A DNA stretch of 64,000 nucleotides from 2-12-FULL-35-23 sp965196985 (GCA_965196985.1 CBDALO010000008.1:62001-126000), one strand, 5' to 3'; counted from the stretch's first letter, positions 1-9,266 are shown. Numbers and translations are program-made. Notes: generated by a model not told the origin, from the letters alone.

Positions 1-372
1 GAGGCCGTGTGCGATATGCTTCGCATCGTCTTGAATCACGAGCGATTTGGCCATACCAGGATCTTTCGCGTTAATTGTGATTTCAGGATGATTGGCGAAG
101 TGGCTGTTGATCGAGCTTCCCGCTTGATCATTACCAATTTCAGCAGCCCCTTTCGCCACTAACGCATCGCCTTGTGAATAGAATTGAGTTGCCTTCGGCG
201 TCGCGGTGTAATGCGGTAATTGACTCGGCGTAAACTGAGCAAGCTGGTTCGGCATTGCCGCTTGCGCGCGTGCGGCAGCAGCTACCCCTGCACTAAAGTC
301 GGCACGGTTCTCCGCTTGCACCCCTTGCATTACACTCAGCACGACGACACTCAACACTAACACACGTTTCAT
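1..372 (-). CDS. traN: TraN N-terminus (mating-pair stabilisation), partial
   Basis: The first 124 codons of a gene running off the left edge. A signal peptide (MKRVLVLSVVVLSVMQGVQA) is followed by a segment resembling the N-terminus of F TraN, including an HYTATPKATQFY stretch comparable to the GYNANPDETKYY region of F TraN. In the F system TraN is a cysteine-rich outer-membrane protein that stabilises mating pairs. Its ATG overlaps the TGA of trbC (ATGA), so the two are translationally coupled, and the trbC-traN order is that of F. The cysteine-rich body is outside the window, so the family call rests on the N-terminus and gene order. Confidence 0.75.
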   Translation of the reverse strand, partial: MKRVLVLSVVVLSVMQGVQAENRADFSAGVAAAARAQAAMPNQLAQFTPSQLPHYTATPKATQFYSQGDALVAKGAAEIGNDQAGSSINSHFANHPEITINAKDPGMAKSLVIQDDAKHIAHGL

Positions 373-950
373 TGAACCTCCCCTCGCGCTAACACTTGTT
401 GGGCGACTTGGCGCAAACGCACGGTGTGTGCCCGACGTGCGACTTCATTGAGTAAACTGGTTAACGGCACATTGCCTGCCACTGAACTATAAGTAGCGGG
501 AGGACAATTGCGTTGCTGTTCACAGGCTAACACGCGATCAGTCACCACTAACGTCGGCACAACCGTCACGTGATAGGCTTGAAACAGCGTGGGGTCAATT
601 TGCACACCGGCAACAATCGGGTTGTGATTGTGAGGATGGAGGACGGTGTATAAGCGCTTGCTGGTTTCTGGCACGCTGTCATTGACCAACCCACGAATCA
701 CCACCGGCACCTGATAATGCGCCGCTTGTTGCAAGGTTTGGCGCAGCGCCAAGGTGGGCATTCCAAGGGAGACAAACAGCATCGCGCCGCTCGCTTGATT
801 GGGGACACCCATCTGTTGATTCAGTCGCGCTTGATGCGACACCTGAGTTAACGAGGACGACCAAGCGGGTGACGTGACAGGCGTCGCAGCGACTAAACTC
901 GCCAGTGCCAGCAACCCACTCACTAACAACGTTGGATAACGGTTCTTCAT
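369..950 (-). CDS. trbC: TrbC, F-type conjugation periplasmic protein
   Basis: A 193-residue protein with an N-terminal signal peptide (hydrophobic residues about 8-22, cleavage near AAT/PVT). It carries the TrbC pattern: FVSLGMP near residue 60, then VVIRGLVNDS, IDPTLFQAYHV and VPTLVV, a thioredoxin-like layout. TrbC family proteins act in the periplasm in F-pilus assembly, with TraW. The gene lies between traU and traN, as in F, 13 bp after traU and overlapping traN by four bases. No catalytic CXXC is seen; the two cysteines (CEQQRNC) are widely spaced. Confidence 0.88.
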   Translation of the reverse strand: MKNRYPTLLVSGLLALASLVAATPVTSPAWSSSLTQVSHQARLNQQMGVPNQASGAMLFVSLGMPTLALRQTLQQAAHYQVPVVIRGLVNDSVPETSKRLYTVLHPHNHNPIVAGVQIDPTLFQAYHVTVVPTLVVTDRVLACEQQRNCPPATYSSVAGNVPLTSLLNEVARRAHTVRLRQVAQQVLARGEVQ

Positions 951-963
951 GCTCTCATCACTC

Positions 964-1995
964 CTATAACAAACAACAGTTACGTTTGCGCCAAATTAAA
1001 AACCCAAAATTGTTGTGTGCCCCTGGGGGCTCATGCCCTGCTTCCCACAGCTCGGTGTTGGTACCAAAGGGGTAACAGGCTTTCGCATCCGGTTCGGTAT
1101 TCACTAACTCATAGCGATAACGGCTTTTCGGTAAAATCGGATGAAAGTGCTCGGTACACAACGCTTGGCCGTTCTTGCCTTCGGTGTCCCAGATTAAGGC
1201 AGGGGCGCGATGCAGCTTGTACACCATGCGCTCCGCTTCTAAGGTCGCTGCTTGAATCGGTGAGGTTTGATTGGCGACGCTGCCATCGAGTGGATAGGCC
1301 GAGCCTTGTGATCCTAAACACCAAAACAGTTTATCCATCGGTAAGGCGCGCCCTGTGGTGGTTTTGGTGGCATCCGCTGTGCAAGCGAGCTGGGTGGCTT
1401 GATTGCCAAACAGCACGGATTCCGGATCTAAAATAAATGTCATTTCGTCATCGTGCCAGGTGGGATCGAGCTCAGAGGGGTAGGCCAAATCGAAGTTACC
1501 GTGTTGCATACAACCGAGATTGGTGAGAATCTCTAACCAAAAGATCAACGGGTACTTGTAATAATGCACCCAATAAAAGGCGCCGTGATCCACGCCTGCG
1601 TTTTGAAAGTCAGTGGCGCCAATGTCGTTATTGAGTGAGCCGACATGAAAACTGACGCCACCTAAATTGACCATGCAAAACGGCTCACGGGTGACATCGA
1701 CTAAGGCAGAGGGTTCCCAATAGCCAAAACTAATGCCAATTCGCCAACCGACTGGCAGATTGCACACACAAAGTGGCGAGCTCGGGTTTTTCGTATCGGG
1801 AAACCGTGAATGCACGACTTGTAAGCTGCCCAAACTTAACGGAAACAAACACGACCAGCAAATATCGGTAAGCGGATTGACAAAGTGACCGGTACACAGC
1901 TCGTTAGCGATCGCCTTCGTACTGAATAAGCCGGTAGTGAGACTCAACAGCACCACCAGCATTCCTTTCGCTAGTTGTCGTTTAAGCAGTCTCAT
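964..1995 (-). CDS. traU: TraU, F-type conjugation pilus assembly protein
   Basis: A 343-residue secreted protein, close to the usual TraU length. The signal peptide is residues 1-30 (MRLLKRQLAKGMLVVLLSLT, ending TKAIA). The mature part is cysteine-rich, starts CTGHFVNPLTDICWSCLFP and contains GCMQHGNFDLAYPSELDPTW, both typical of TraU. TraU is needed for DNA transfer and pilus assembly in the periplasm. The start overlaps the end of traW by 14 bases, so they are one transcription unit. The C-terminus ends in LIWRKRNCCLL; no frameshift was seen. Confidence 0.92.
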   Translation of the reverse strand: MRLLKRQLAKGMLVVLLSLTTGLFSTKAIANELCTGHFVNPLTDICWSCLFPLSLGSLQVVHSRFPDTKNPSSPLCVCNLPVGWRIGISFGYWEPSALVDVTREPFCMVNLGGVSFHVGSLNNDIGATDFQNAGVDHGAFYWVHYYKYPLIFWLEILTNLGCMQHGNFDLAYPSELDPTWHDDEMTFILDPESVLFGNQATQLACTADATKTTTGRALPMDKLFWCLGSQGSAYPLDGSVANQTSPIQAATLEAERMVYKLHRAPALIWDTEGKNGQALCTEHFHPILPKSRYRYELVNTEPDAKACYPFGTNTELWEAGHEPPGAHNNFGFLIWRKRNCCLL

Positions 1996-2674
1996 GGCTT
2001 ACTCCTTGTGGGGTAGTGGTCACTTCTTCAATCACTAAGTGGTCACCGGTTTGATGTAAGCGCGCAGGCACGGTGTGAATCCCGAAGTGATGACAGAGCG
2101 TGCCGTCTAAATCAAAATACACGCGCCCTAATTGCTTGCTGGCGGTGGCCACATTGCCAGCCGTGAGAATGAGCTTAAAACGGTGGTGCTTAGCACTTAA
2201 TGCCTTAATTTGTGTTTGCGCCCACCTCACTTGATTAGCCTCACGTGCATTGAAGAACAACCAGACTTGATCAAAGTGAGGCACGTGAGCAAACGGGGCA
2301 ACAGCTGCGACGCTTTTCGGATCTAATGGATTGATCGTGGTGCCTTTGAGTAACAACACGTGTCCTTGGGTATCGTAGCGAGTTTGTTTCACGGTGTAGC
2401 GTGGGGTAAAGGTGAAGGTACGCGCGTGTTGGGTGGTCGTAACGCCTGCGACTGGTGTCGGCGTGAGAATGGCTTGGCGCGCTTGTTGCACCATGCGGTG
2501 TTGTAACTGTGTTAATTTCCCCTCTCGCTGAAAGAGTGCTAACCGTGCGTGAATAAAGCGAAGTAGATCAGGTTCAGCAATCGAATAGACTTGCCCGACC
2601 ACCCCTAATGACTGGGCTGTCGCGCTTGAGGCGATGAGAAGACTCACCGCAAAGAGCAAGCAGCGTTTAAGCAT
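1982..2674 (-). CDS. traW: TraW, F-type conjugation protein
   Basis: A 230-residue protein with a signal peptide (MLKRCLLFAVSLLIASSATA). The mature start, QSLGVVGQVYSIAEPDLLRF, is the TraW signature, followed by a helical segment and a C-terminal part containing DPLDPKS-like and VYFDLDGTLCHHFGIHTVPA stretches. TraW works with TrbC and TraU in the periplasm during pilus extension. It overlaps trbI by 8 bases upstream and traU by 14 bases downstream, giving tight coupling within the tra operon. Order and length match F. Confidence 0.92.
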   Translation of the reverse strand: MLKRCLLFAVSLLIASSATAQSLGVVGQVYSIAEPDLLRFIHARLALFQREGKLTQLQHRMVQQARQAILTPTPVAGVTTTQHARTFTFTPRYTVKQTRYDTQGHVLLLKGTTINPLDPKSVAAVAPFAHVPHFDQVWLFFNAREANQVRWAQTQIKALSAKHHRFKLILTAGNVATASKQLGRVYFDLDGTLCHHFGIHTVPARLHQTGDHLVIEEVTTTPQGVSHETA

Positions 2675-3059
2675 GAGAGCTCCCTCGTTTTAATTGCTGG
2701 GTAATGGCTGCATTAATGGCTGCGTCAACCGCGTGACTGCCTGCCAACACGTGATGGCGTAACAACACGGTGACGTGATGCGTCTTGGCGTACGTGTTAA
2801 GACTTGCTGCCATGGCGTTGGAAAAGCGTTGAATCAATTGGGTACGCTGAGCAGGGGTTAACGGTTGTGCTTGAGCGAGCTCGCGTGAGAACTGCACAAT
2901 GGCGTGTTGGGGCGAATAGGTCACGACACAAGCGCTGTGACTGCGCACGAACGCCAGACACGCAAGCAAGATCGCAACACCGGTGAGCAACCCGTGCCAA
3001 AGCAGCGGTTGACGGCACAGTGCGTGCAAGGGGTTCAGTAGTAAGCGCTTAGCGGTCAT
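2667..3059 (-). CDS. trbI: TrbI, F-type conjugation inner-membrane protein
   Basis: A 130-residue protein with one N-terminal membrane segment (residues about 22-40, LLTGVAILLACLAFV) and a periplasmic tail. The tail holds FSRELAQAQPLTPAQRTQLI and ends HHVLAGSHAVDAAINAAI, the pattern of F-type TrbI, which is of similar size and lies between traC and traW. TrbI affects pilus retraction in F. It overlaps traW by 8 bases and the upstream membrane gene by 11 bases. Confidence 0.82.
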   Translation of the reverse strand: MTAKRLLLNPLHALCRQPLLWHGLLTGVAILLACLAFVRSHSACVVTYSPQHAIVQFSRELAQAQPLTPAQRTQLIQRFSNAMAASLNTYAKTHHVTVLLRHHVLAGSHAVDAAINAAITQQLKRGSSHA

Positions 3060-3417
3060 TTGTTAATTCCTTAGCGGGAGTAACGCTGGTGTGTGCAGCC
3101 GCGTGCGCTTGCTGGTACCAATCACGCCATTCACGCGAAACAGACCACCCTGAGACAAACGCGATGCCTGGTGCTATGAACAGTGCAAAAGTAAGCAAGG
3201 GCTTCATAAAAACCGGTTGATACTGTGTGATGGCCATCACGGTCTCACGCGCGCCATGAATGGATAAAAAGCCCAGGGTATAGAGTGACAACAGCAAAAA
3301 AAGGGTCTGTATGACAACATAAAGCTGATGAAGAAAAAGTTCACTCAGTGCGTAGCAAGCGCTGAGTAAAGGTGGCTGGGTTTGCTGTGACTTGGCATTA
3401 AAAAGTTGAGTGGTCAT
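3049..3417 (-). CDS. Unknown small membrane protein in the tra operon
   Basis: A 122-residue protein not assigned to a family. It has two hydrophobic stretches (about residues 30-55, LYVVIQTLFLLLSLYTLGFL, and 72-92, LLTFALFIAPGIAFVSGW), predicting two membrane passes, and a hydrophilic C-terminus. It overlaps trbI by 11 bases and traC by 4 bases (ATGA), so it is translated with the transfer genes. F carries a different small reading frame near this position, so this may be a lineage-specific component of the secretion apparatus. A role in transfer is inferred from context only. Confidence 0.7.
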   Translation of the reverse strand: MTTQLFNAKSQQTQPPLLSACYALSELFLHQLYVVIQTLFLLLSLYTLGFLSIHGARETVMAITQYQPVFMKPLLTFALFIAPGIAFVSGWSVSREWRDWYQQAHAAAHTSVTPAKELTNDR

Positions 3418-4431
3418 TGACGATTTTCCTCTTGTTGATTGACGGGGTGTTGCTGTGTCGAGCTTGCTTGTTCTAACCAGGCCAGCTCCTCACCGTGAAA
3501 CTCACGTGCGGTCGATTCAATGGCTTGCATGAGGGTTGCCCCTTGCGCTTGGCATTGTTCCACCGCTTGAAATTCATTGGCTTTGGTGGAGTACAACACT
3601 TTACTAAACGGATCGATAAACAAACGCTGTACGGCACTCAGTTGGCCCGCTTTAATTAGCAGTGAGGAAAAGCCTGACTCAAAGCTCGGTTTAAATTGAT
3701 TGACGAGTGCCACTTCGGCGTCACTGAGAAAACTCGGGAGCTTTTCGCGGAGCGAATCAAGGGTGCCTTCACCCTGGCGCATGAGTAATTTAATGTCGGC
3801 ACTGTCCCAACAGGCTTTGGCGGTTTTACCGCTCAAATACCCGTCTGCATCTTGCCGAATCACACAAAACGAGCCACGGTGTTTTCGAGAGGTACGAAAC
3901 CCTGCTTCAATAAAGCGTCCGTGTTGCTCGTTATTGCCATCTAACAGTTCCCAGGCTTCATCAATTAAGCACAATTTTTTTAGGTTGCGATCAGTCAGAT
4001 ACATTTGCTGGCTAATGAGATTAATTAATGAAAACAGCACCACGTCACGCAGCTCGGTGTTTTCATTGAGTCCACCCATCTCTAAGACAATGAGTGGTGC
4101 TTTGGGATCCAAGTCTGAAAAGGTATTAAAATACTTGCCGTATAACCCCGTTGTCATGTATTGCTTTAATAGTTGCTTGACATCATCGAGTGCCGGCACA
4201 CGCTGATCCGATTCCTTGAGCTTGCGTTGTTGGATTTGCTCGATCATCGCCACCACAGTGTCAATGTTGGCCTCGACCCCTGCGGATTGATAAGCCAGCT
4301 CAACCGCTTCGAGTAAATACGCACGATTGACGGCGGTCATGGCTTGATCGGGATCGGCTAAGGCCACAATAAACTCACGAACCACGTTTAAGGATAAAGC
4401 CAGATCATCAGGATCCTCAATTTGATCTAAG
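3414..4431 (-). pseudogene. traC: TraC ATPase, C-terminal part only
   Basis: The C-terminal roughly 340 residues of TraC, the VirB4-like ATPase of F-type secretion (full proteins are about 800-900 residues). Visible are PLIVLEMGGLNENTELRDVVLFSLINLI, a Walker B-like KLCLIDEAWELLDG, and FRTSRKHRGSFCVIRQDADGY. The N-terminal part with Walker A is absent: the frame runs into the ISNCY inverted repeat at 4432. An apparent GTG start exists at 4385, but the reading frame is homologous upstream of it, so this is a broken gene. Without intact traC from elsewhere the pilus could not be assembled. Confidence 0.85.
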
Positions 4432-6315
4432 TAGTGACTGACAGAAAACCTACTAATTCTTAGTCTTTGTTGTTTTATTACACTTTCATTTTTTTATATC
4501 CGCGCGAGATCATAATAAAAATAGCATGTTAAGCCCTGGCCGCGTACAAAAAAATGAAATCTCGCTGTTTTGATACGAAAAAAAGCACCCTGCTTTCTGG
4601 AATACAATGGGATATTCTGAGGCTGACTAGGCAGCTAACGGTGGGCTGCGACCTCGAATGCGTTTTTTTAGTCGCGCTGCTTTCCTTTGCTCAGCTCTTT
4701 GTATAAGACTTCCGATACGATCTATGTTTTTTCCAACAATCGCTAAGCCAACATAACTCTTAAAGCCATCAATGCCGTGATCTAGGCATTGATCCAACCC
4801 ATGAACTTCAAGAGCATTAATACTGGATTCTACCGCAGAATGCTTTTGTTTCGCTTTCACAAACGAGTCTGACTTTTCAATTTCCTGTGCTTCCTTTGAG
4901 AGTCGACCTTTTCTCGGCAATGCAACAACTTCCAAAATATCTGCTAACGCAGATTGATTTTCTTTTGAATGAAAGCCCTTATCAAAACTACATGTGTTTA
5001 ACTCTGGGAACTTTTGTTGGGTCTCTTGAACCATAGATACGGCGACCTTGTCATCAGTCTCATTCTCCATCACACGATGATGCAATATAAATTGGTGTTG
5101 ATCCTCCAAGACACAGACTTTCATTCCTAATTCGACTGGTACACCAGCCTTTCCTTTTACAATCCATTCAGTATGTGGCTGAAAGACAGAAAAGACTTTT
5201 TCTTCATGCGGGATCTTTTCATCCAATAATATTCGGCGTTTAATTTGATCAACTTGGCGATCTGCATGAACCGTGAACATTTCTATACTTTCAACCAGTG
5301 GCGCATCTTGCGGCTTCAGTAGATCGGCTTTCTGGATAGCGTTTATTGAGGCATGTGCTTTATCTAAATATTTTTGCGCAATATTGAGATACTCCTGATG
5401 AGCATCCTTGATTGCCTTGTCCTTTTTGTTTTGTTGATCTGCTTGCTTGCTCTTACTGCGCTTTTTTAGTTGAGCTATTCGCATGAGCCGTTTCAGATGC
5501 TTGATGTTATATCGATATTGACGCCAGTCACTCAATCCGCTGTGTTCACACAGCTTGGCCACCTGCTGAATTATTTTGCGCATTGCGTCAAACAGTAAGC
5601 TTATGTCTGTTGGAAAATGTACGTCTGTTTCAACCACAAAGGAATCGCAACGGCCTCGCAGAGGCTCACTTTTTTTTAACAATGAATGACCAGCTTTCAC
5701 AACAACTTGATTAATCTCATCTAACAACTCGGGAGTGAGTAGCGAGACATTGTCTTTAATTGTTTGCAGCTGATACTCTATTTTATCGAAAAAATCAGCA
5801 TGCCCTAGCATTTCACGAATGGTTTTATGTTGATTCACAAGTTCATGCAGTCGATCATAATCACAATTTAGACTCAGGCGGAGTACTCCCATGACCAATA
5901 TTTTCCATAATTCCATATCAGGGCGTCCATTATTCTTGTCAACCTCAGGTGCAATCTGAGCCTCTAGTAGTTCGAAAATCTCCTTCCGTACAGAGGGTGT
6001 ACTATAAATAAACTGTAGCCCTTTTAATAATTTTGGAATGTCATCCCGTGATTTAGAGCTGATTTGAATTTTAGAAATATCTACTTGGCCAATTTGCATT
6101 TGTGGATTTTGGGCTAGTCTTGTCATTCTTGCTTTCCAGTGAAGAGTTACCATGCTGTGGCGAAAAATCATCGAAGATTAAGGCATTATATCGAAAATAA
6201 GCTGTAAATTGCTGGAAAACGAGTATTTAGTGCTGTTTTTTGAAAATCTTCATGTGACCAGTTCGCCCCGAAACATTGAAAATAAAAGGCTTTGCGGGTT
6301 TTCTGTCAGTCACTA
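4432..6315 (-). mobile_element. ISNCY-family insertion sequence
   Basis: A 1.88-kb element bounded by perfect 19-bp inverted repeats: TAGTGACTGACAGAAAACC at 4432-4450 and its complement at 6297-6315. It holds one transposase gene on the minus strand. The flanking bases do not form a target duplication (GATCTAAG left, AATAGTTT right). The left side is a broken traC and the right side a broken parB, which implies recombination between two copies or an adjacent deletion. Confidence 0.8.
4627..6171 (-). CDS. ISNCY-family transposase
   Basis: A 514-residue DDE-type transposase resembling the ISNCY (ISDol1-like) group. Diagnostic stretches are SFVVETDVHFPTDISLLFDA, QVDQIKRRILLDEKIPHEEK followed by VFSVFQPHTEWIVKGKAGVP, NTCSFDKGFHSKENQSAL, and KHSAVESSINALEVHGLDQC. 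These carry plausible catalytic acids (ETD near residue 186, FDKGF near residue 391, ES near residue 448). A lysine-rich coiled segment lies around residues 230-280. The first ATG gives an N-terminus longer than needed, so the true start could be one of the internal methionines. The reading frame is intact. Confidence 0.85.
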   Translation of the reverse strand: MIFRHSMVTLHWKARMTRLAQNPQMQIGQVDISKIQISSKSRDDIPKLLKGLQFIYSTPSVRKEIFELLEAQIAPEVDKNNGRPDMELWKILVMGVLRLSLNCDYDRLHELVNQHKTIREMLGHADFFDKIEYQLQTIKDNVSLLTPELLDEINQVVVKAGHSLLKKSEPLRGRCDSFVVETDVHFPTDISLLFDAMRKIIQQVAKLCEHSGLSDWRQYRYNIKHLKRLMRIAQLKKRSKSKQADQQNKKDKAIKDAHQEYLNIAQKYLDKAHASINAIQKADLLKPQDAPLVESIEMFTVHADRQVDQIKRRILLDEKIPHEEKVFSVFQPHTEWIVKGKAGVPVELGMKVCVLEDQHQFILHHRVMENETDDKVAVSMVQETQQKFPELNTCSFDKGFHSKENQSALADILEVVALPRKGRLSKEAQEIEKSDSFVKAKQKHSAVESSINALEVHGLDQCLDHGIDGFKSYVGLAIVGKNIDRIGSLIQRAEQRKAARLKKRIRGRSPPLAA

Positions 6316-6793
6316 AATAGTTTGAAATAGTGGATCTAGGAAGCCCAAGTTTTTTTGCTAACTCAGCATGACTTAAATTAAATTCATTTATTAAGTTTTT
6401 ATATCCTCCAGCTTCCTCCAAAGGGTTTAAGGCGTCACGCTGAATATTTTCTATCAAGCTATACAAGGCAACAGTTTGATCATCAACATTTTTCACTACT
6501 ACAGGAACTTTTAATAAGCCTATGGACTTAGCAGCTCGCCATCTCCTTTCACCAGCAATAATCTCGAATTGTTCATTTTCTTCATTAAGATGCCTAACTA
6601 TCAATGGCTGTATAATGCCCTGTTCTTTTATCGATTCTACTAATTTTTTCTGTGTTTTATCGGGAAAAATGTGCCTTGGCTGATATTTACCTGGATATAA
6701 TTTATCGGTATGTAATTCTTTAATTAAACTTTGATTATTAAGCGAGCCTGAGGCAATTTCCTGTAGCATTTTTAAACTATTGCGTACACTCAT
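6227..6793 (-). pseudogene. ParB/Spo0J-like protein, C-terminus lost
   Basis: The N-terminal part of a ParB/Spo0J-like protein. The ParB N-domain is intact (residues about 28-110, with PGKYQPRHIF and the CTP-binding-type motif IIAGERRWRAAKS), then LIENIQRDALNPLEEA and an HTH (HAELAKKLGLPRSTISNYL). After about residue 160 the sequence belongs to the ISNCY inverted repeat and its flank, ending in an unrelated tail, so the HTH end and dimerisation domain are missing. It is divergent from parA across a 129-bp gap. It is a different ParB subtype from the one downstream of parA and may be a KorB-like regulator. Confidence 0.85.
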
Positions 6794-6922
6794 AAAATTT
6801 ACTCGCTTTATAAACTTTATTGGCCAATTTTAAATTAAATTTAGTTTTTACGCCAATTTTCTTGCTTATCCTAAATCAGTGTGTTTAAAATTACAATAAT
6901 AAATTTTTATGAAGGAAATTTA

Positions 6923-8194
6923 ATGTTAGCTTCAGAAATCTTTGCTGATTTAGCAGATAGGGGTCGCCTTTTAATCTCTAATGTTCGAGACAAGGGATGG
7001 GCGCCAAACCACAAAAAAACCTTAAGAACTTTTGGAATTACAGAAGCTGCTAAACTGGTTGGGAAAAATAAAGAAACTATTAGGAAAAATGAACTTTCAG
7101 GAAAATTACCATCTGCCAAACTTAAAAACGGACAAAGAATATACACGTTAGATGATATTAATTCCATGCGGGACTATTTTGGCACAAGACCAGTTTTACA
7201 AAAAGAAACAAAAGCAGCTGTCATAGCAGTTATGAATCAAAAAGGAGGGGTTGCTAAAACAAAAACTTCTGTTCATTTAGCTCAAGATTATGCGCTCAAA
7301 GGACATAGGGTTTTATTAATAGATGGTGATCATCAAGCTTCTTCAACTATAGATATGGGTTTTAATCCTAGAGAAGACATAAGTCCTAATGAAACATTAG
7401 CTGCTTTTTTCAGAAAACCAATTACTGGAGTAACAGATCAAGATGACTATTATTCTGTTAATTGCTTACAGCCTTTAATTAAAAAGTCCTACTTCCCTGG
7501 TTTAGATTTAATTCCTGCAAACTTAACCATACAAAACATTCAAGATGAAATGACTGCAATCCTAATAAGGTGCGCTATGGTGGGAGTTAGTTTTGATACT
7601 CACAATATACTTTATAGTGGCATCTATGGATCAAATGAAATAGAAGGAATTATTAATGATTACGACATCATAATTATAGACTGCCCACCTTACCTTGATA
7701 CCTTAACTTATAATGCACTGTATGCCGCTAACGGAATCATTATACCTGTGCCACCAGTAATGACCGATGTTTCAAGTACAGTTGAGTGCGTTGAAAATAT
7801 GAATGTTATTTTTAGCACCTTACCTGATAGAGATTATTCTTTTGTTAAAATATTGATTACAAAGCATAGACCATCAAATAGCAAAGGGGTTAAGAATGAA
7901 TCAAATCATAATGCAAATATTGCACAGGTTGTAAAAATTTACTTTGAAGGCAGAGTTCTGGTTAATACTATGATACAAAGTGACGCCATTGAAAAAACCA
8001 GTACACACTTAAAAACCATTTATGACCTATCTCCTCAAGAATTTGCAGAATCACTACATGCAGATAGAAAAACACTAAAACGAGCATTACAAGCAGCCCA
8101 AGCCGTAAATAGTGAAATATATAGTTATATACAAGATTTTTGGAACAGCCAAACAGTAAGTACACAAATAGCCACATCAGAGGTTAAAGTATGA
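6923..8194 (+). CDS. parA: ParA/SopA-type partition ATPase
   Basis: A type Ia ParA. I chose ATG 6923 (423 residues) because AAGGAA sits 6 bases upstream; an ATG at 6881 would add 14 residues with no clear ribosome site. The N-terminal HTH (TFGITEAAKLVGKNKETIRK) is typical of P1 ParA/F SopA proteins that repress their own operon. The deviant Walker A is NQKGGVAKTKTS, with LLIDGDHQASSTID as the A' region and IIIIDCPPYLD as Walker B. It positions plasmid copies together with ParB bound to parS. parB overlaps its end by four bases. The module is clearly more AT-rich than the tra and rep genes. Confidence 0.95.
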   Translation: MLASEIFADLADRGRLLISNVRDKGWAPNHKKTLRTFGITEAAKLVGKNKETIRKNELSGKLPSAKLKNGQRIYTLDDINSMRDYFGTRPVLQKETKAAVIAVMNQKGGVAKTKTSVHLAQDYALKGHRVLLIDGDHQASSTIDMGFNPREDISPNETLAAFFRKPITGVTDQDDYYSVNCLQPLIKKSYFPGLDLIPANLTIQNIQDEMTAILIRCAMVGVSFDTHNILYSGIYGSNEIEGIINDYDIIIIDCPPYLDTLTYNALYAANGIIIPVPPVMTDVSSTVECVENMNVIFSTLPDRDYSFVKILITKHRPSNSKGVKNESNHNANIAQVVKIYFEGRVLVNTMIQSDAIEKTSTHLKTIYDLSPQEFAESLHADRKTLKRALQAAQAVNSEIYSYIQDFWNSQTVSTQIATSEVKV

Positions 8195-9174
8195 ATAAGC
8201 CCTTAAATAAACCAGCAATAGTATCTGTGAAAGAAGATGATAGTTTTTTTAACTTTATTAAATCTAGCTGCAAGAAGGAATTTGATAAAAGTAGCACTGA
8301 AAAACAGGAAATTTTAAAAACAAAAAAAAATGAAGCAAACCAATCACTAACAAATAACGGAACCTCACCTAAAGTATTATCAATAAATCCCTACCTAGCA
8401 ATAAATTGGGCCTATCCTGACAGACCTGATAATGAGCTTGGTGACCTAGACTCACTCGCTATCTCAATGAAAGAAAATGGGCAAATCGAGCCATGTATTG
8501 TGCGAAAGATAGAACAGTCCAAGAAAACTAATGGTATAGACTATGAAATAATCGTTGGTGAAAGGCGTTGGAGAGCTTCTAAGTTAGCTAACATTAAATT
8601 AGATGTCATTATTAAAGACTTAACTGACGAACAAGCTGCAATAATTCAAGCAGCAGAAAACCTAAATAGGCAGGATTTATCTGACTATGCTAGAGGAATG
8701 AGTTATGCCACATTAATAAAAAAATCCCTGCTAAAACAAACTGACTTGCAAAAGCGCTTTAACATATCAAAGGTTCAGGCCAATAGATTAATGTCTTTTA
8801 GCCAGATACCTCCTGAAGTTATATCAGCTATTAACAATATGAAAAATGTAAGTGCTCGTTTAGCAACAGAAATAAGAGCCTTATGTAACAAAGGATATAC
8901 GCAAGAAATTATCTTACTTGCTGGCAAGATTAGTGATGGCAAGCTAGGAGCATCTAACATAGCTCATAAGGTAAAATCATTACGAACTCCAAACAAGCAA
9001 ACAAAATTAGAGAGTGAAACCATAAAAAACTCTAAAGGAAAAACTATTTGCAAGGTAGTAACAAACACTACAGGCACTAAATTGACAATTGATACTAATA
9101 GCTCATTAATAAATTTAAATGAATTAAAACCAAAATTAATAGAATTACTAGAAAGTATCCATATGGATACTTAA
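8191..9174 (+). CDS. parB: ParB/SopB-type centromere-binding protein
   Basis: A 327-residue ParB. The N-domain contains SLAISMKENGQIEPCIVRKI and VGERRWRASKLANI; the central HTH region includes LKQTDLQKRFNISKVQANRL. The C-terminal end (ELLESIHMDT) would be the dimerisation domain, as in F SopB and P1 ParB. It is translationally coupled to parA (ATGA overlap). Its stop codon lies inside the first of two palindromes that are likely its own binding sites, so the order parA-parB-parS matches F sop and P1 par. It would load on parS, spread and activate ParA. Confidence 0.95.
   Translation: MNKPLNKPAIVSVKEDDSFFNFIKSSCKKEFDKSSTEKQEILKTKKNEANQSLTNNGTSPKVLSINPYLAINWAYPDRPDNELGDLDSLAISMKENGQIEPCIVRKIEQSKKTNGIDYEIIVGERRWRASKLANIKLDVIIKDLTDEQAAIIQAAENLNRQDLSDYARGMSYATLIKKSLLKQTDLQKRFNISKVQANRLMSFSQIPPEVISAINNMKNVSARLATEIRALCNKGYTQEIILLAGKISDGKLGASNIAHKVKSLRTPNKQTKLESETIKNSKGKTICKVVTNTTGTKLTIDTNSSLINLNELKPKLIELLESIHMDT
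9153..9172. promoter_or_regulatory. Candidate parS site 1
   Basis: A perfect 20-bp palindrome, AAGTATCCATATGGATACTT, overlapping the last codons of parB. An identical core recurs 50 bp downstream. Position just after parB and exact dyad symmetry fit a ParB-binding centromere; binding itself is inferred. Confidence 0.75.
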
Positions 9175-9201
9175 TGAAGTATAACATTTTACTATTTATG
9201 C

Positions 9202-9223
9202 AAAGTATCCATATGGATACTTT
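9202..9223. promoter_or_regulatory. Candidate parS site 2
   Basis: A 22-bp perfect palindrome with the same 20-bp core as the site at 9153 plus one extra base pair on each side. Centre-to-centre distance is 50 bp, about five helical turns, so both sites face the same side of DNA. Confidence 0.75.
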
Positions 9224-9266
9224 TATAAAAAAAGGAAATAGCTTATGTCTTTAGGTTAAAACCAAA

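Noticed and set aside
1017..1436. A 139-codon plus-strand frame opposite traU
   Set aside because: It is antisense to a well-supported TraU frame and its translation is Arg/Cys-rich without a recognisable pattern.
6248..6257. CTTCATGTGA as a target of the TALE-like protein
   Set aside because: It misses the last predicted base, and the degenerate ten-base motif has about two chance matches in a window of this size.
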